DNA of 64,000 bases from Holophagales bacterium. GTDB lineage: Bacteria > Acidobacteriota > Thermoanaerobaculia > Multivoradales > Multivoraceae. How positions within the stretch are numbered: the first letter of the stretch is position 1; each line of letters starts with the position of its first letter. Position numbers and translations under genes: made by a program. The stretch is from assembly GCA_009843505.1 (NCBI GenBank), contig VYDI01000020.1:1-64000 (forward strand). The letters are read 5' to 3'. Shown here piece by piece: positions 36,618-45,672 of the stretch. Under the pieces are notes generated by a model. It ran no database searches, was not told where the DNA came from, and worked only from the letters and a program-made list of their open reading frames with translations.

Positions 36618-38333
36618 CTACTCGGCGCCAGCGGCGAGCAGTTCCGCGGCGGCGGAGCGGGAGGCGTCCGTGACGTGTTCGCCGGCGAGCATGCGGGCGA
36701 CTTCTTCGACGCGGTGTTCGTGGTCGAGGCGGTGGACGTCGACTCGGGTGCGCCCGGCCCGGACCTCCTTCTTCACTTCGAGGTGGAGGCTGCCGCGGGA
36801 TGCCACTTGAGGAAGGTGGGTCACCGCGAGGATCTGGCCGCCGTTGGCGAGACGCTGGAGCTTGCGGCCGACGATCGCCGCCTCGGCGCCGCCAACGCCG
36901 GAGTCCACTTCGTCGAACACGAGGGTCGAACCCTCGGCCGGACCACCGCCCCGAACCGCGGTCTGGAGCGCCAGGAAGAGGCGCGCCAGCTCGCCGCCCG
37001 ACGCGACCCGCGACAGGGGCCGCAGATCCTCGCCCGGATTCGCACTGAACCGGTAGACAACGCTGTCGACGCCCTGGGCGTCGAAAGCAACCCGCTCGCC
37101 ATCGAGTTCGAGCGGGCTGCCGTCGCGCAGCTCCCGGGTGATCTCGACCTCGAACGCAGCCCGCTCGAAAGCCAGGTCCAACAGGTGACCGAGGACCTCG
37201 CGCTCGAGGGCGCCGGCCCGTTCGCGCCGGGCAGCTGAAAGCGCCTCGGCCCGGCCGGCGTACTCCGCGAGGCGTGCAGCGGCTTCCTGCTCCACCTCCT
37301 CCCGGCGAACATCCGCGGTCTCCAGCTCGAAGAGTTCCTCCGACAGGCGGCGGCCGTGCTCCAGGACGTCCGCGCTGCTGCCCCCGTGCTTGCGGGTCAG
37401 ACGCTCGATCACACTCAACCGCTCCTCGATCTGGTTCAGACGAGTCGGGTCCGATTCGCAAGCGGCCGCCCGGCTCCGCAACTCCTGGGCAAGGTCGTTC
37501 ACGCTCGCGCCGACCCCGGACAGGATCTCGACCCAGGACTCGGCCTCCGGCTGCCAGCGTGAAATGTCCGAGAGCGCGTTTCCGGCCTGCGCGACCCGGC
37601 CGTCGACCGCCAGTTCGTCGTCGCTGAGCAGGGCGATCGCGTGGTGGAGCGCGCCTGCGATCGCCTCGGCGTGGCGGAGCACTTCGCGCTCGGCCCGCAG
37701 CTCTTCGTCCTCGCCGGGCAGCAGACGCGCGGCGTCGATCTCCGAGGTCTGGAACTTCAGGAGGTCGATCCGTTCCTGACGGAGCTGGTCGTCCAGGGAG
37801 AGCCGCGCGAGCCGGTCGGCGGTCTCGCGGTAGGCGCCGTAGGCCTCGCGGCATGAATCGACCAGTGCCGTCAGCGAGTCGCCGCCGGAGCGGTCGAGCC
37901 AGGCGCGCTGGAGGTCGGCCGACAGCATGCCGAGTTCGTCCCGCTGGCCAAAGATGCGGATCAGACCGTGGGCGACGGTCGAGAGCAGCCTCGCCGTCAC
38001 CGGGTGGTCGTTGACGAAGACCCGGTTGCGTCCCTCCCGGGTGACCTCCCGGCGCACCAGGAGATCGTCGCCGTCCGCCGGCACACCGGCCTCTTCGAGC
38101 TGACAGCGCCATGCGGCGCCCGGGGGCTCGAAGACGCCGCTGACCGCCAGCGTGCCGGCGCCCGTGCGGATCATCTCCGAACTCGCGCGCCCCCCCGCGA
38201 GCAGCGAAAGCGAGTCGACGACCAGGGACTTGCCCGCTCCCGTCTCGCCAGTGACCACGTTCAGGCCGGGCCCAAACTCGAGCTCCGCCCGTTCGATCAC
38301 GGCCAGGTTCCGGACGTGCAGGGAGCGAAGCAC
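36618..38333 (-). CDS. recN: DNA repair ATPase RecN
   Basis: A 571-residue SMC-like protein starting at GTG 38333. Walker A GETGAGKS is at 29-36 after the usual LRNLAVIE-type start (VRNLAVIERAELEF). Long coiled coils fill about 155-380 with the short hinge typical of RecN. The signature FSANPGEDLRPLSRVASGGE and Walker B LVFDEVDSGVGG lie near 430-495. It acts early in double-strand-break repair with RecA and is commonly SOS-induced. lexA is also in the window (61466-62089), but I see no clear LexA box upstream of recN. Confidence 0.95.
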   Translation of the reverse strand: MLRSLHVRNLAVIERAELEFGPGLNVVTGETGAGKSLVVDSLSLLAGGRASSEMIRTGAGTLAVSGVFEPPGAAWRCQLEEAGVPADGDDLLVRREVTREGRNRVFVNDHPVTARLLSTVAHGLIRIFGQRDELGMLSADLQRAWLDRSGGDSLTALVDSCREAYGAYRETADRLARLSLDDQLRQERIDLLKFQTSEIDAARLLPGEDEELRAEREVLRHAEAIAGALHHAIALLSDDELAVDGRVAQAGNALSDISRWQPEAESWVEILSGVGASVNDLAQELRSRAAACESDPTRLNQIEERLSVIERLTRKHGGSSADVLEHGRRLSEELFELETADVRREEVEQEAAARLAEYAGRAEALSAARRERAGALEREVLGHLLDLAFERAAFEVEITRELRDGSPLELDGERVAFDAQGVDSVVYRFSANPGEDLRPLSRVASGGELARLFLALQTAVRGGGPAEGSTLVFDEVDSGVGGAEAAIVGRKLQRLANGGQILAVTHLPQVASRGSLHLEVKKEVRAGRTRVDVHRLDHEHRVEEVARMLAGEHVTDASRSAAAELLAAGAE

Positions 38334-38341
38334 TGCCGCCC

Positions 38342-39190
38342 CTACTCGTCGGGCACCAGTTCGCGGGCGCGCGCTGCCGCCTCGATGATCGCCTTGATCA
38401 GCGTCACCCGGAGGCCACCCTCCTCCAGGCGCAGAATGCCGTCCACGGTACAGCCCGCCGGCGTGGTCACCTCGTCCTTGAGCAGGGCAGGGTGCCGGTC
38501 CGTGTCGATCACCATCTTGCCGGCCCCGAGGCAGGTCTGAGCCGCGAGCTCGATCGCCATCTTCCGCGGCAACCCGGCCTTCACGCCGCCTTCGGCCAGC
38601 GCCTCGATCACGATGTAGAGGAACGCCGGGCCCGAAGCCGACAGCCCGGTGATCGCGTCCATGTGTTTCTCGTCGGCGACGACCGTGCGGCCCAGTGGCC
38701 GAAACAGCAGCTCTGCCTGCGCCACGTGGTCGGCGGACGCGAACCGGCCCGGCGACAGAGCGGTCATGCCGGCGGCGACCCGACTCGGCGTGTTCGGCAT
38801 CGCGCGCACGACCGGAACCTCGGCCGGTACGCGATCCTCGATGTAGGACGTTCGGACCGAAGCGAGAATGGAGACGAGCACCTGGCCCGGATGCAGCAGG
38901 TCGCCGATCTCCTGAAGCACCTCGTCCGCCGTCTGCGGCTTGACCGCCAGCAGAACGATGTCGCCGAACTCCGCCGCGCGGCGGTTGTCCACCGCGCCCT
39001 CGATCCCGAACCGCTCGCCCACGGCCGCGATCCGCTCCTCGTGTCCGGCGGTCGCGAAGATGGACCCGGCGGCGACGGCGCCGGCGTCCAGCCAGCCGCT
39101 GATCAGCGTCCGGCCCATCTCGCCCGCGCCGATCACGGCGACGCGGGTTTCGCCGCTCCGGGCAGCGTCCCTGTCGATACTCGCAGTCAC
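38342..39190 (-). CDS. proC: Pyrroline-5-carboxylate reductase
   Basis: A 282-residue enzyme with the Rossmann motif VIGAGEMGRTL (19-29) and the family signature near the C-terminus (ASGPAFLYIVIEALAEGG; TTPAGCTVDGILRLEEGG). It reduces pyrroline-5-carboxylate to proline with NAD(P)H, the last step of proline synthesis. It starts at GTG 39190 and lies 64 bp downstream of the proline dehydrogenase gene on the same strand. Pairing a synthetic with a degradative proline enzyme is unusual and could form a proline/P5C cycle. recN follows after 8 bp. Confidence 0.95.
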   Translation of the reverse strand: MTASIDRDAARSGETRVAVIGAGEMGRTLISGWLDAGAVAAGSIFATAGHEERIAAVGERFGIEGAVDNRRAAEFGDIVLLAVKPQTADEVLQEIGDLLHPGQVLVSILASVRTSYIEDRVPAEVPVVRAMPNTPSRVAAGMTALSPGRFASADHVAQAELLFRPLGRTVVADEKHMDAITGLSASGPAFLYIVIEALAEGGVKAGLPRKMAIELAAQTCLGAGKMVIDTDRHPALLKDEVTTPAGCTVDGILRLEEGGLRVTLIKAIIEAAARARELVPDE

Positions 39191-39254
39191 CTTCTCGTCT
39201 CCCTCTGAGATGAACCGCGGAACAGGCGCGCCCGCGGAAGGCGACGATTCTGCC

Positions 39255-40232
39255 CTACTTGCCCCAGTCAGCGCCCGTCTGCCCGCGCATCAGGCGCAGG
39301 AAGAACGCCCGCGCCACGTGGCCGGCGATGCTCGGGTTCTCACGCAGGCGGCGCGTCGAGTACGCGTACCACTGCCGGCCGTAGGGCACGTAGATCCGCA
39401 CGCGGTGCCCGGCCCTCGCCAGCCGGTCGCGACGCTCCTCGGTCACCCCGAGCAGCATCTGGAACTCGTAACGGTCACCCCCCAGGTCGCGGCGCTCGAC
39501 CATCGCCGCCGATTCCCGCAGCAGGTAGTCGTCGTGGGTGGCGATGCCGACGTACGCGCCGCGGTCGAACAGGGCCTCGAGGGCCGCCAGGAAGTTCCTG
39601 CGCACCCTGCCGTAATCCTGGATCGCCACGCTTGGCGGCTCGACGTAGATGCCCTTGCACAGGCGCACGTTGGCGCGCTCGGGCAGCGCCGCGATGTCGG
39701 CGAGCGTGCGGTGCAGGTAGGCCTGGAGCACGACGCCGACCGCGTCGCCACCGGCGCCGGAACCGGTCGGTCCTCCGACCGCGGCACGCGTTCGCGAAGC
39801 GGCCACAGCCTCCCGATAGAGGTCCAGCGTGGCCGTGGTGCAGGTGTGGTCCTCCATGTCGATTCGGACGAAGCTGCCACGGGCCTCGGCCCGCGTCACG
39901 AGCTCGAAAAGGTGATCGCGGCAGAGGGAGCGGGAGACCTTGAGGCCCAGGAGCGTGAGCTTTACCGACACGTTGCAGTCGAGACCGCGATCCGCGAGCG
40001 CGTCGACCAGGTCGATGTAGAGGCCCGTCCCTTCGGTGGCGAGTTCCGGGCTGTCGATCTCTTCGCCCAGCAGCGCCAGGGTACCGGCGAGTCCGCGGCG
40101 GTTGAGCGCGGCGGCGCAGTCGAGGGCGTCCGCCGGCTCGTCGCCGGCCACGTAAGGCGCGGCCGCCCAGCGCACCAGCGGCGGCGGCATCAGCGGCAGG
40201 GACCAGCCGACGACCCTTGAGAAGACCGTCAC
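39255..40232 (-). CDS. Proline dehydrogenase (single-domain)
   Basis: A 325-residue flavoenzyme started at GTG 40232, just after lipA. It has the beta/alpha-barrel pattern of PRODH with NVSVKLTLLGLKVS, FVRIDMEDHT, VRLCKGIYVEPPS and YVGIATHDDYLL. Late Arg-containing FAD and substrate contacts are in RVRIYVPYGRQWYAYSTRRLREN. It oxidises proline to pyrroline-5-carboxylate, passing electrons to quinone. No P5C dehydrogenase domain is fused, so it is the short, monofunctional type and not full PutA. Confidence 0.92.
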   Translation of the reverse strand: MTVFSRVVGWSLPLMPPPLVRWAAAPYVAGDEPADALDCAAALNRRGLAGTLALLGEEIDSPELATEGTGLYIDLVDALADRGLDCNVSVKLTLLGLKVSRSLCRDHLFELVTRAEARGSFVRIDMEDHTCTTATLDLYREAVAASRTRAAVGGPTGSGAGGDAVGVVLQAYLHRTLADIAALPERANVRLCKGIYVEPPSVAIQDYGRVRRNFLAALEALFDRGAYVGIATHDDYLLRESAAMVERRDLGGDRYEFQMLLGVTEERRDRLARAGHRVRIYVPYGRQWYAYSTRRLRENPSIAGHVARAFFLRLMRGQTGADWGK

Positions 40233-40242
40233 GGGGTTTCCA

Positions 40243-41175
40243 TCAGGGGCTGGCGGGCGGAGCGCCGACGTGTTCGTGGGCGTGATAGCTGCTGCGCACG
40301 AGCGGACCCGATTCGCAGTGGCCATAGCCCAGGCAGAGAGCGAAGCCGCGCAAGCGGGCGAACTCGTCCGGATGCACGTAGCGGTCGACCGGCAGGTGGT
40401 CGCGGGACGGCTGCAGATACTGACCGATCGTCAGGATCTCGGTTCCCGCCGACCGGATGTCCCGGATCGTCGCTTCGAGTTCGGCCGTCGTCTCGCCGAG
40501 GCCGACCATCAGACCGGTCTTCACCCTCCCCTCGTAGCCGCCACTGTCGCGCCTCGCCGCCGCCTCCGCCAGCAGCGCCAGGCTTCGCTCGTAGCTGCTG
40601 CCGGGCCGCGCCTGCCGGTACAGCCGGGGAACTGTCTCCATGTTGTGCGAGAAGACATCGGGGCGCTCGGCGAGCACGACGTCCAGCGCATCCTCCACGC
40701 CCCGAAAGTCCGGGGTCAACACCTCGACCGCGGCCTCCGGAAGCTGGTCCCGGATCGCACGGATCGTGTCAGCGAAGTGCCCGGCGCCGCCGTCCGGAAG
40801 GTCATCCCGATCCACCGAGGTGACAACGACATGCCGGAGGCCCATGGCGGTTGCGGCTTCCGCCACCCGGGCCGGCTCGCCCGCGTCGACACCGGCAGCC
40901 GGTCGGCCCGTGTGGACCGCGCAGAACCCGCAACGGCGCGTGCAGGTGTCGCCCAGGATCATGAACGTCGCCGTGCCGTGCTCACCCCAGCACTCGTAGA
41001 TGTTCGGACAGCGCGCCTCCTCGCACACCGTGTTCAGGTTCAGGCCTTCCATCAGCCGGCGGACGCGCTGGTACGGCTCCGGCGTGCTTAGCCGGATGCG
41101 CAGCCAGTCCGGCCGCGGCAGCCGGGCGACGCCGCCGCCGGACGGCGGAACGCCGATGGAAACGAGTTCGTCCAT
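40243..41175 (-). CDS. lipA: Lipoyl synthase
   Basis: A 310-residue radical SAM enzyme. The auxiliary cluster motif is C51-x4-C56-x5-C62 (CEEARCPNIYEC) and the SAM cluster motif is C78-x3-C82-x2-C85 (CTRRCGFC). Later blocks are VVVTSVDRDDLPDGGA, FSHNMETVPRLY and KTGLMVGLGE. It inserts sulfur into protein-bound octanoate to make the lipoyl group. The Ser near the C-terminus that ligates the auxiliary cluster is expected in VRSSYHA. lipB lies 5 bp upstream, giving a complete endogenous lipoylation pair. Confidence 0.97.
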   Translation of the reverse strand: MDELVSIGVPPSGGGVARLPRPDWLRIRLSTPEPYQRVRRLMEGLNLNTVCEEARCPNIYECWGEHGTATFMILGDTCTRRCGFCAVHTGRPAAGVDAGEPARVAEAATAMGLRHVVVTSVDRDDLPDGGAGHFADTIRAIRDQLPEAAVEVLTPDFRGVEDALDVVLAERPDVFSHNMETVPRLYRQARPGSSYERSLALLAEAAARRDSGGYEGRVKTGLMVGLGETTAELEATIRDIRSAGTEILTIGQYLQPSRDHLPVDRYVHPDEFARLRGFALCLGYGHCESGPLVRSSYHAHEHVGAPPASP

Positions 41176-41180
41176 GCCCG

Positions 41181-41948
41181 TTACGACCCAGGCGACCGAC
41201 TCTCAAGCGGCCGCGTATCGTCCCGGATCCTAGCCGCGCGCAACGCCGGCTCGAAGCCGATCCCGGCCGGCTCTACCGGAGTGAGACGGCGCTCGAAGAC
41301 ACGCGCGAAGTTCTCCGCGCAGCACCCGGCGACGTCTTGCAGACCAAGCCGGCGACCGGTGAGCTCCTTGATCGAAGTCATCACACCGGCATCGAAGCCG
41401 CAGGAGAGGATGCCGGCGAAGTCGTCAAGGTCCGTGCAGACATTCAGCGCAAAGCCATGCGTGGTGACCCAGCGCCGCAGGTGAATGCCGATCGAGGCAA
41501 TCTTCCGGCGACCGACCCACACGCCGATCCGCTCCCGCTCTTCGCCGCCCACCGCGGCGACGCCGAACGTCGCCAACGTGCGGACCAGGACCTCCTGAAG
41601 GTCCCGGACATAGCCGCGGACGTTTCGTCGATCCGCCCTCAGATCGAGGACCGGGTAGCCGACGAGTTGTCCCGGGCCATGGTAGGTCGCGCGCCCACCG
41701 CGGTCACACTCCGCGACGGCGATTCCCCGCTGGCGGAGCCAGTCGGGGTCCGCCAGGACATCGCTCCGGTCGCAGTTCCGGCCGACGGTGTAGGTCGGCG
41801 GATGCTCGAGCAGGAGCAAGGTGTCCGAGGCATCGGGTTCGCCGTCCAGGAGCTGCCGCCGGAGCCGGTGCTGCAGCTCGACACCGGCCTCATAGCTCAC
41901 TCGCCCCAGATAGAGGGAGCGGATCGTTGCACCGTTGCCCAGTTCCAT
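41181..41948 (-). CDS. lipB: Octanoyltransferase
   Basis: A 255-residue protein. Family motifs are LLLLEHPPTYTVGRN (about 43-57), CDRGGRATYHGPGQLVGYP with the RGG substrate loop, and KIASIGIHLRRWVTTHGFALNV including the conserved Lys. A Cys in GILSCGFDAGVMTS completes the Cys/Lys dyad. It moves octanoate from acyl carrier protein to lipoyl domains. The extra roughly 40 residues at the C-terminus are Arg-rich and not part of the core. lipA follows after 5 bp. Confidence 0.96.
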   Translation of the reverse strand: MELGNGATIRSLYLGRVSYEAGVELQHRLRRQLLDGEPDASDTLLLLEHPPTYTVGRNCDRSDVLADPDWLRQRGIAVAECDRGGRATYHGPGQLVGYPVLDLRADRRNVRGYVRDLQEVLVRTLATFGVAAVGGEERERIGVWVGRRKIASIGIHLRRWVTTHGFALNVCTDLDDFAGILSCGFDAGVMTSIKELTGRRLGLQDVAGCCAENFARVFERRLTPVEPAGIGFEPALRAARIRDDTRPLESRSPGS

Positions 41949-42060
41949 CGTCGGTCAGCTCGTTCTGGTCCAGTCCGGCAGCGCGTGCTCCAACGTCAGT
42001 TCCACTGCTTCCATTCCTATCACCGGGGGTGCCACTTCCGCCGTCGGTCTTCTCCGGACG

Positions 42061-42089
42061 TTGACATGTTCTCCACATGAAATTACTGT
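42061..42089 (+). promoter_or_regulatory. Near-consensus sigma-70 promoter with CATGT-N5-ACATG operator
   Basis: TTGACA at 42061-42066 is a perfect -35. After exactly 17 bases comes TACTGT at 42084-42089, a fair -10. CATGT (42065-42069) and ACATG (42075-42079) form an inverted repeat overlapping the -35 and spacer, well placed for autorepression. The expected transcription start falls at or next to the antitoxin ATG at 42097, so the mRNA may be leaderless. Confidence 0.6.
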
Positions 42090-42096
42090 CTGAGTC

Positions 42097-42333
42097 ATGT
42101 CCAAGATGCTCCAGATTCGGAACGTCCCCGAGGAGACCCACCGCCTTCTGAAGAGCCGCGCCGCGCTGGAAGGAGTCTCCATGTCCCACTTCGTGCTGCG
42201 CGAGATCGAGCGGATCGTCCGCCGGCCAAGCCGCCGGGAAGTACTGGACGCCATTCGCAGCGAACCCCCCGTGGCGCTCGACAAGACCCCGGCTGATGTC
42301 GTGAGGGAGGCCAGAGAATCCCGCCGGTGGTAA
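42097..42333 (+). CDS. Ribbon-helix-helix antitoxin (FitA-like)
   Basis: A 78-residue protein. Residues 3-40 (LQIRNVPEETHRLLKSRAAL, then GVSMSHFVLREIE) have the FitA-type RHH pattern that binds operator DNA as a dimer. The Arg-rich C-terminal tail (VREARESRRW) is the type that inserts into the toxin active site. The stop overlaps the PIN toxin start by 7 bp. It probably represses its own promoter through the adjacent CATGT inverted repeat. Confidence 0.88.
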   Translation: MSKMLQIRNVPEETHRLLKSRAALEGVSMSHFVLREIERIVRRPSRREVLDAIRSEPPVALDKTPADVVREARESRRW

Positions 42334-42716
42334 TCGACGCCTCCGCGGCCGTCGAGATGCTGCTGGACACCGCGCCCGGCCGCCGCCTGAGCTCGAGACT
42401 CGCGGCCGAGTCGGTCGAGATCCACGTTCCTCACGTCGTGGACCTGGAGATCGCGCACGCGCTTCGGCGCTACGTGCGCCAAGGTGCCTTCGACGCCGCC
42501 CGGGGGACCCGAGCCCTGCGGCGCTGGCGCCACCTTCGGGCGGAACGCTACGAGCATCGTCGATTCCTGGACCGCATCTGGGCACTCCGCCACAACGTCT
42601 CGGCGTACGACGCGGTGTACGTCGCCCTGGCCGAAGCCCTCTCCACCACCCTGTTGACTGCGGATCGGAGGCTTGCCGGTGCTCCGGGGCTCGAAGGCCG
42701 CATCGAACTGATCTGA
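42327..42716 (+). CDS. PIN-domain toxin (VapC/FitB-like)
   Basis: A 129-residue PIN nuclease starting at GTG 42327. Predicted metal ligands are D4 (VIDASAAVE), E41 (DLEIAHALRRY), D95 (SAYDAVYVALAEAL) and D113 (LTADRRLA). It is intact and in tandem with the RHH antitoxin, forming a type II toxin-antitoxin pair. It is distinct in sequence from the PIN toxin at 20188, which has an AbrB-type antitoxin. The window therefore holds two unrelated PIN modules. Confidence 0.92.
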   Translation: MVIDASAAVEMLLDTAPGRRLSSRLAAESVEIHVPHVVDLEIAHALRRYVRQGAFDAARGTRALRRWRHLRAERYEHRRFLDRIWALRHNVSAYDAVYVALAEALSTTLLTADRRLAGAPGLEGRIELI

Positions 42717-42753
42717 ACGAGGCTGCCGGAGAGCAGGATCGAGGGCTGAGCGC

Positions 42754-43965
42754 GTGCCGCTGCCAACACGAGAAACACCCGAGCGCCAGCCCGCCGGCAG
42801 CGGCCGCGGCAACGACAACGGGAAGCCCCGAATCGGCCTCGTCCTCACCGGCGGCGGGGCGCGGGCGGCCTACCAGGTCGGGCTGGTCCGGCACCTGGCG
42901 AAGCGGCTTCCGGAGTTCCACTTCGACGTCCTGACCGGCGTTTCGGCCGGCGCGATCAACGCCTCCTTCCTCGCCTCGAACACGGGAAGCGCCGAGGACG
43001 CGACCGAGGAGCTCATGAACACCTGGCTCGATCTGACGCCCGATCACGTGTTCCGGGACGACGGCTGGTCGCTGGGGAAGATGGTCCTTCGCTGGCTGCT
43101 GAACCTGGCTTCGGGCGGCCTGCGCTACCGGCCCCAGGTCCGCGGTCTGGTCGACACCTCACCGCTCGGCAATCACCTCGCCAACGTCCTCGGCGTCGAG
43201 GCGGCGAACGGCCGCGTCCTGCCGGGCATCGCGCAGAACCTGGCCCGCGGCCGGCTGGACGCCGTCGCCGTGACCACCGTCGAGTGGTCGACGGGACAGA
43301 CCGTGACCTGGGTTCAGGGCCACGACATCGAGACCTGGGAACGGCCGAAGCGCCGCTCGGAGCGAGCGCTGCTCACGCTCGACCATGTCCTCGCCTCCGC
43401 CTCGCTGCCGCTGATCTTCCCAGCGGTGCGGATCGGCGACGCCTGGCATGGAGATGGCGGCGTGCGTTTGACCTCACCACTGTCGCCGGCCCTGCACCTG
43501 GGCTGCGATCGCCTGATCGCCGTGTCCACGCGCCATGAGCCCCTGGCGCCCAGGACGGCAGCAGCCGCCTACCCGCCGCCGGCGCAGTTCGCGGGCGTGC
43601 TCCTGAACGCCGTGTTCCTGGATCAACTCGACCAGGACGCGAACCGGATGGAACTCGTCAACGGCCTGCTGGCGCGGCTGCCGGCGTCCGAACGAGGTCC
43701 GCTCCGCCTCGTCGACCTGGTCCTGCTGCGGCCCTCCGAGGACCTGGGGAGGCTCGCCAGCCGTTTCGAGCCCCGTTTGCCGAAGGCGTTCCGCTTCATG
43801 ACCCGCGGCCTCGGCACCCGCGACACGAAGAGCCCGGACCTGCTCAGTCTCCTGATGTTCCAGCCCGATTACATCCGGGCCTTGATCGACGTGGGAGAAA
43901 GGGACGCCGAAGCGCGCCACGGCGAGATCGCTGCCCTGCTGAGCGGGGCGCCTACGCGATCGTGA
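42754..43965 (+). CDS. Patatin-like phospholipase
   Basis: A 403-residue protein starting at GTG 42754. The oxyanion loop [11 protein letters not shown] (about 31-41), the nucleophile elbow GVSAG (about 63-67) and the dyad Asp in HGDGGV (about 231-236) are all present. It should hydrolyse phospholipid or neutral lipid acyl esters. No signal peptide is seen, so it is likely cytosolic or membrane-peripheral. The C-terminal region (about 290-400) is extra to the catalytic domain. Its last 14 bases overlap the convergent aldolase gene. Confidence 0.92.
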   Translation: MPLPTRETPERQPAGSGRGNDNGKPRIGLVLTGGGARAAYQVGLVRHLAKRLPEFHFDVLTGVSAGAINASFLASNTGSAEDATEELMNTWLDLTPDHVFRDDGWSLGKMVLRWLLNLASGGLRYRPQVRGLVDTSPLGNHLANVLGVEAANGRVLPGIAQNLARGRLDAVAVTTVEWSTGQTVTWVQGHDIETWERPKRRSERALLTLDHVLASASLPLIFPAVRIGDAWHGDGGVRLTSPLSPALHLGCDRLIAVSTRHEPLAPRTAAAAYPPPAQFAGVLLNAVFLDQLDQDANRMELVNGLLARLPASERGPLRLVDLVLLRPSEDLGRLASRFEPRLPKAFRFMTRGLGTRDTKSPDLLSLLMFQPDYIRALIDVGERDAEARHGEIAALLSGAPTRS

Positions 43966-45013
43966 TGTCGTCGCAGAGGTAGACGTCCTGAATGTGGTTC
44001 AGGAGTTCCACCCCCTCCGCCATCGGCCGCTGGAACGCCTTGCGACCGGAGATCAGTCCCTGACCGCCGGCGCGGCGGTTGATGACCGCCGTCCGTACCG
44101 CGGCCGCCAGATCGCCGGCGCCGCCGGAGGAACCGCCGGAGTTGATCAGCCCGACCCGGCCCATGTAACAGTTCGCGACCTGCCAGCGCACCAGGTCGAC
44201 CGGGTGGTCGGAGACCAGGTCGCTGTAGACCAGGTCGTGGGTCTTGCCGAAGCCCACTGCAGGGTAGCCACCGTTCTTCGTCGCCTGTTTCTGTTTGACG
44301 ATGTCCGCCTCGATCGTCACGCCGAGGTGGTTCGCCTGCCCGGTCAGGTCGGCCGAGTCGTGGTAGTCGACGCCGTCGACGACGAACGCGCTGTTGCGGA
44401 GGTAGCACCAGAGGATGCAGGCCATGCCGAGTTCGTGGGCCTGCTGGAAGCACTCGGCGATCTCGACGAGTTCCTCGCGGCAGACGTCGGCGCCGAAGTA
44501 CACCGTGGCACCCACCGCGGTGGCGCCCAGATCCCATGCCTGCTCGACCTGCGAAAAGAGAACCTGGTGGTACGTGTGGGGATAGGTCAGGCTCTCGTTG
44601 TGGTTGATCTTGACGATGAAGGGAATCCGGTGCGCGTAGCGCCGGCCGATGCTGCCGAGCACACCCAGGGTCGACGCGACGCCGTTGCAGCCGCCCTCGA
44701 TCGCCAGCCGGATGATGTTCTCGGGATCGAAGTAGATCGGGTTCGGCGCGAACGAGGCCGCACCGGAGTGCTCGATTCCCTGGTCCACGGGCAGGATCGA
44801 GACGTAGCCGGTGCCACCGAGACGGCCGTGCCCAAGCAGCCGTTCCAGGCTCGCCAGGGTGCGGTTGTTCCGGTCGGAGGGCCCGAACGCCCGGTCGACG
44901 ATGTCGGGTCCCGGCACCGTCAGGTGATCCTTCGGGATTCCGGTGCAGACGTGTCCGAGGAGGCTCTCCGCCTCACTGCCCAGCAGTTCTTCGATGCGCG
45001 CGATTTCGGCCAT
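43952..45013 (-). CDS. fbaB: Class I fructose-bisphosphate aldolase (FbaB/DhnA type)
   Basis: A 353-residue Schiff-base aldolase with a GGGGAG ribosome-binding site before ATG 45013. Landmarks are [25 protein letters not shown], a Lys-bearing [13 protein letters not shown] segment, and the phosphate-binding loop [10 protein letters not shown] near residue 300. It cleaves fructose-1,6-bisphosphate to GAP and DHAP in glycolysis or gluconeogenesis. It belongs to the bacterial/archaeal DhnA type, not the metal-dependent class II family. No regulator is seen upstream. Confidence 0.93.
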   Translation of the reverse strand: MAEIARIEELLGSEAESLLGHVCTGIPKDHLTVPGPDIVDRAFGPSDRNNRTLASLERLLGHGRLGGTGYVSILPVDQGIEHSGAASFAPNPIYFDPENIIRLAIEGGCNGVASTLGVLGSIGRRYAHRIPFIVKINHNESLTYPHTYHQVLFSQVEQAWDLGATAVGATVYFGADVCREELVEIAECFQQAHELGMACILWCYLRNSAFVVDGVDYHDSADLTGQANHLGVTIEADIVKQKQATKNGGYPAVGFGKTHDLVYSDLVSDHPVDLVRWQVANCYMGRVGLINSGGSSGGAGDLAAAVRTAVINRRAGGQGLISGRKAFQRPMAEGVELLNHIQDVYLCDDITIA

Positions 45014-45093
45014 GGTTCTCCCCTGGTTCAGAGACTCGGCGGGTCGGATCGAGCGGATTCTAGGAGCTTGGGCCGTTGAAGGCTATGGGTGAG

Positions 45094-45672
45094 TCAGTTC
45101 AGGCTGCCGGCCTGCTGCTCCCGCGCTGCTTCGGGGCGCTCCAGCCGTTCCAGGAGCTGGAGCAGCACGTCGAGGGCCGGCCCCCACAAGCGGTGCCGTC
45201 CAAGGTGATAGACGGCGAGCGGTACAGGCTGCCCCTCGATCTCGAACGTCCGCTCCTCCACCAGCCGGGGGTGCTTAAGCGCCGAAAGCGGGAGCCGTAC
45301 GCTCGGCGCCTCCGTGTTGCTGCCATCGTCCTCGGGCGACGGAACCGCAACCACGCACGCCCGCAGCCGGAAGCCGCCGCTGCCGCCAACCTCGTCCAGC
45401 TCACCGAGCCGGAGAATCCGCGACGGGTCGACACCGAGACCGACGTTTCCGAGCCGAGCCACGGTCGGCCAGGGGTCGTCGCCCTCGAAGGCGGCCGCCG
45501 GGAAGCTGAGCGGAGGCGACTCGTTCGGCTCCTCCCGCAGCAAGGTCCAGAGCTCCGCCGACTCGACGTACAGAGGCACGACGACGGCGACGCTTGCGCC
45601 TTCGCCATCTGGTGCCGCGGGTAGCCGCTTCGAGAGCTCGAGCCGACGCTGAACCTGGAGAATCCAACTCAC
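45094..45672 (-). CDS. Degenerate Nudix (NudL-like) protein
   Basis: A 192-residue protein starting at GTG 45672, overlapping the upstream stop (GTGA). The order of elements resembles CoA pyrophosphatases of the Nudix family: ASVAVVVPLY, PLSFPAAAFEGDDPW where SFPGG-E-D is expected, GELDEVGGSGGFRLRACVVA, and YHLGRHRLWGPALDVLLQLL near the end. The Nudix box is lost: there is no RE-x2-EE-x-G, and the expected GG before it reads AA. It is therefore probably catalytically dead, a pseudoenzyme or a binding module. The alternative is an unrelated protein with a chance likeness. Confidence 0.55.
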   Translation of the reverse strand: MSWILQVQRRLELSKRLPAAPDGEGASVAVVVPLYVESAELWTLLREEPNESPPLSFPAAAFEGDDPWPTVARLGNVGLGVDPSRILRLGELDEVGGSGGFRLRACVVAVPSPEDDGSNTEAPSVRLPLSALKHPRLVEERTFEIEGQPVPLAVYHLGRHRLWGPALDVLLQLLERLERPEAAREQQAGSLN

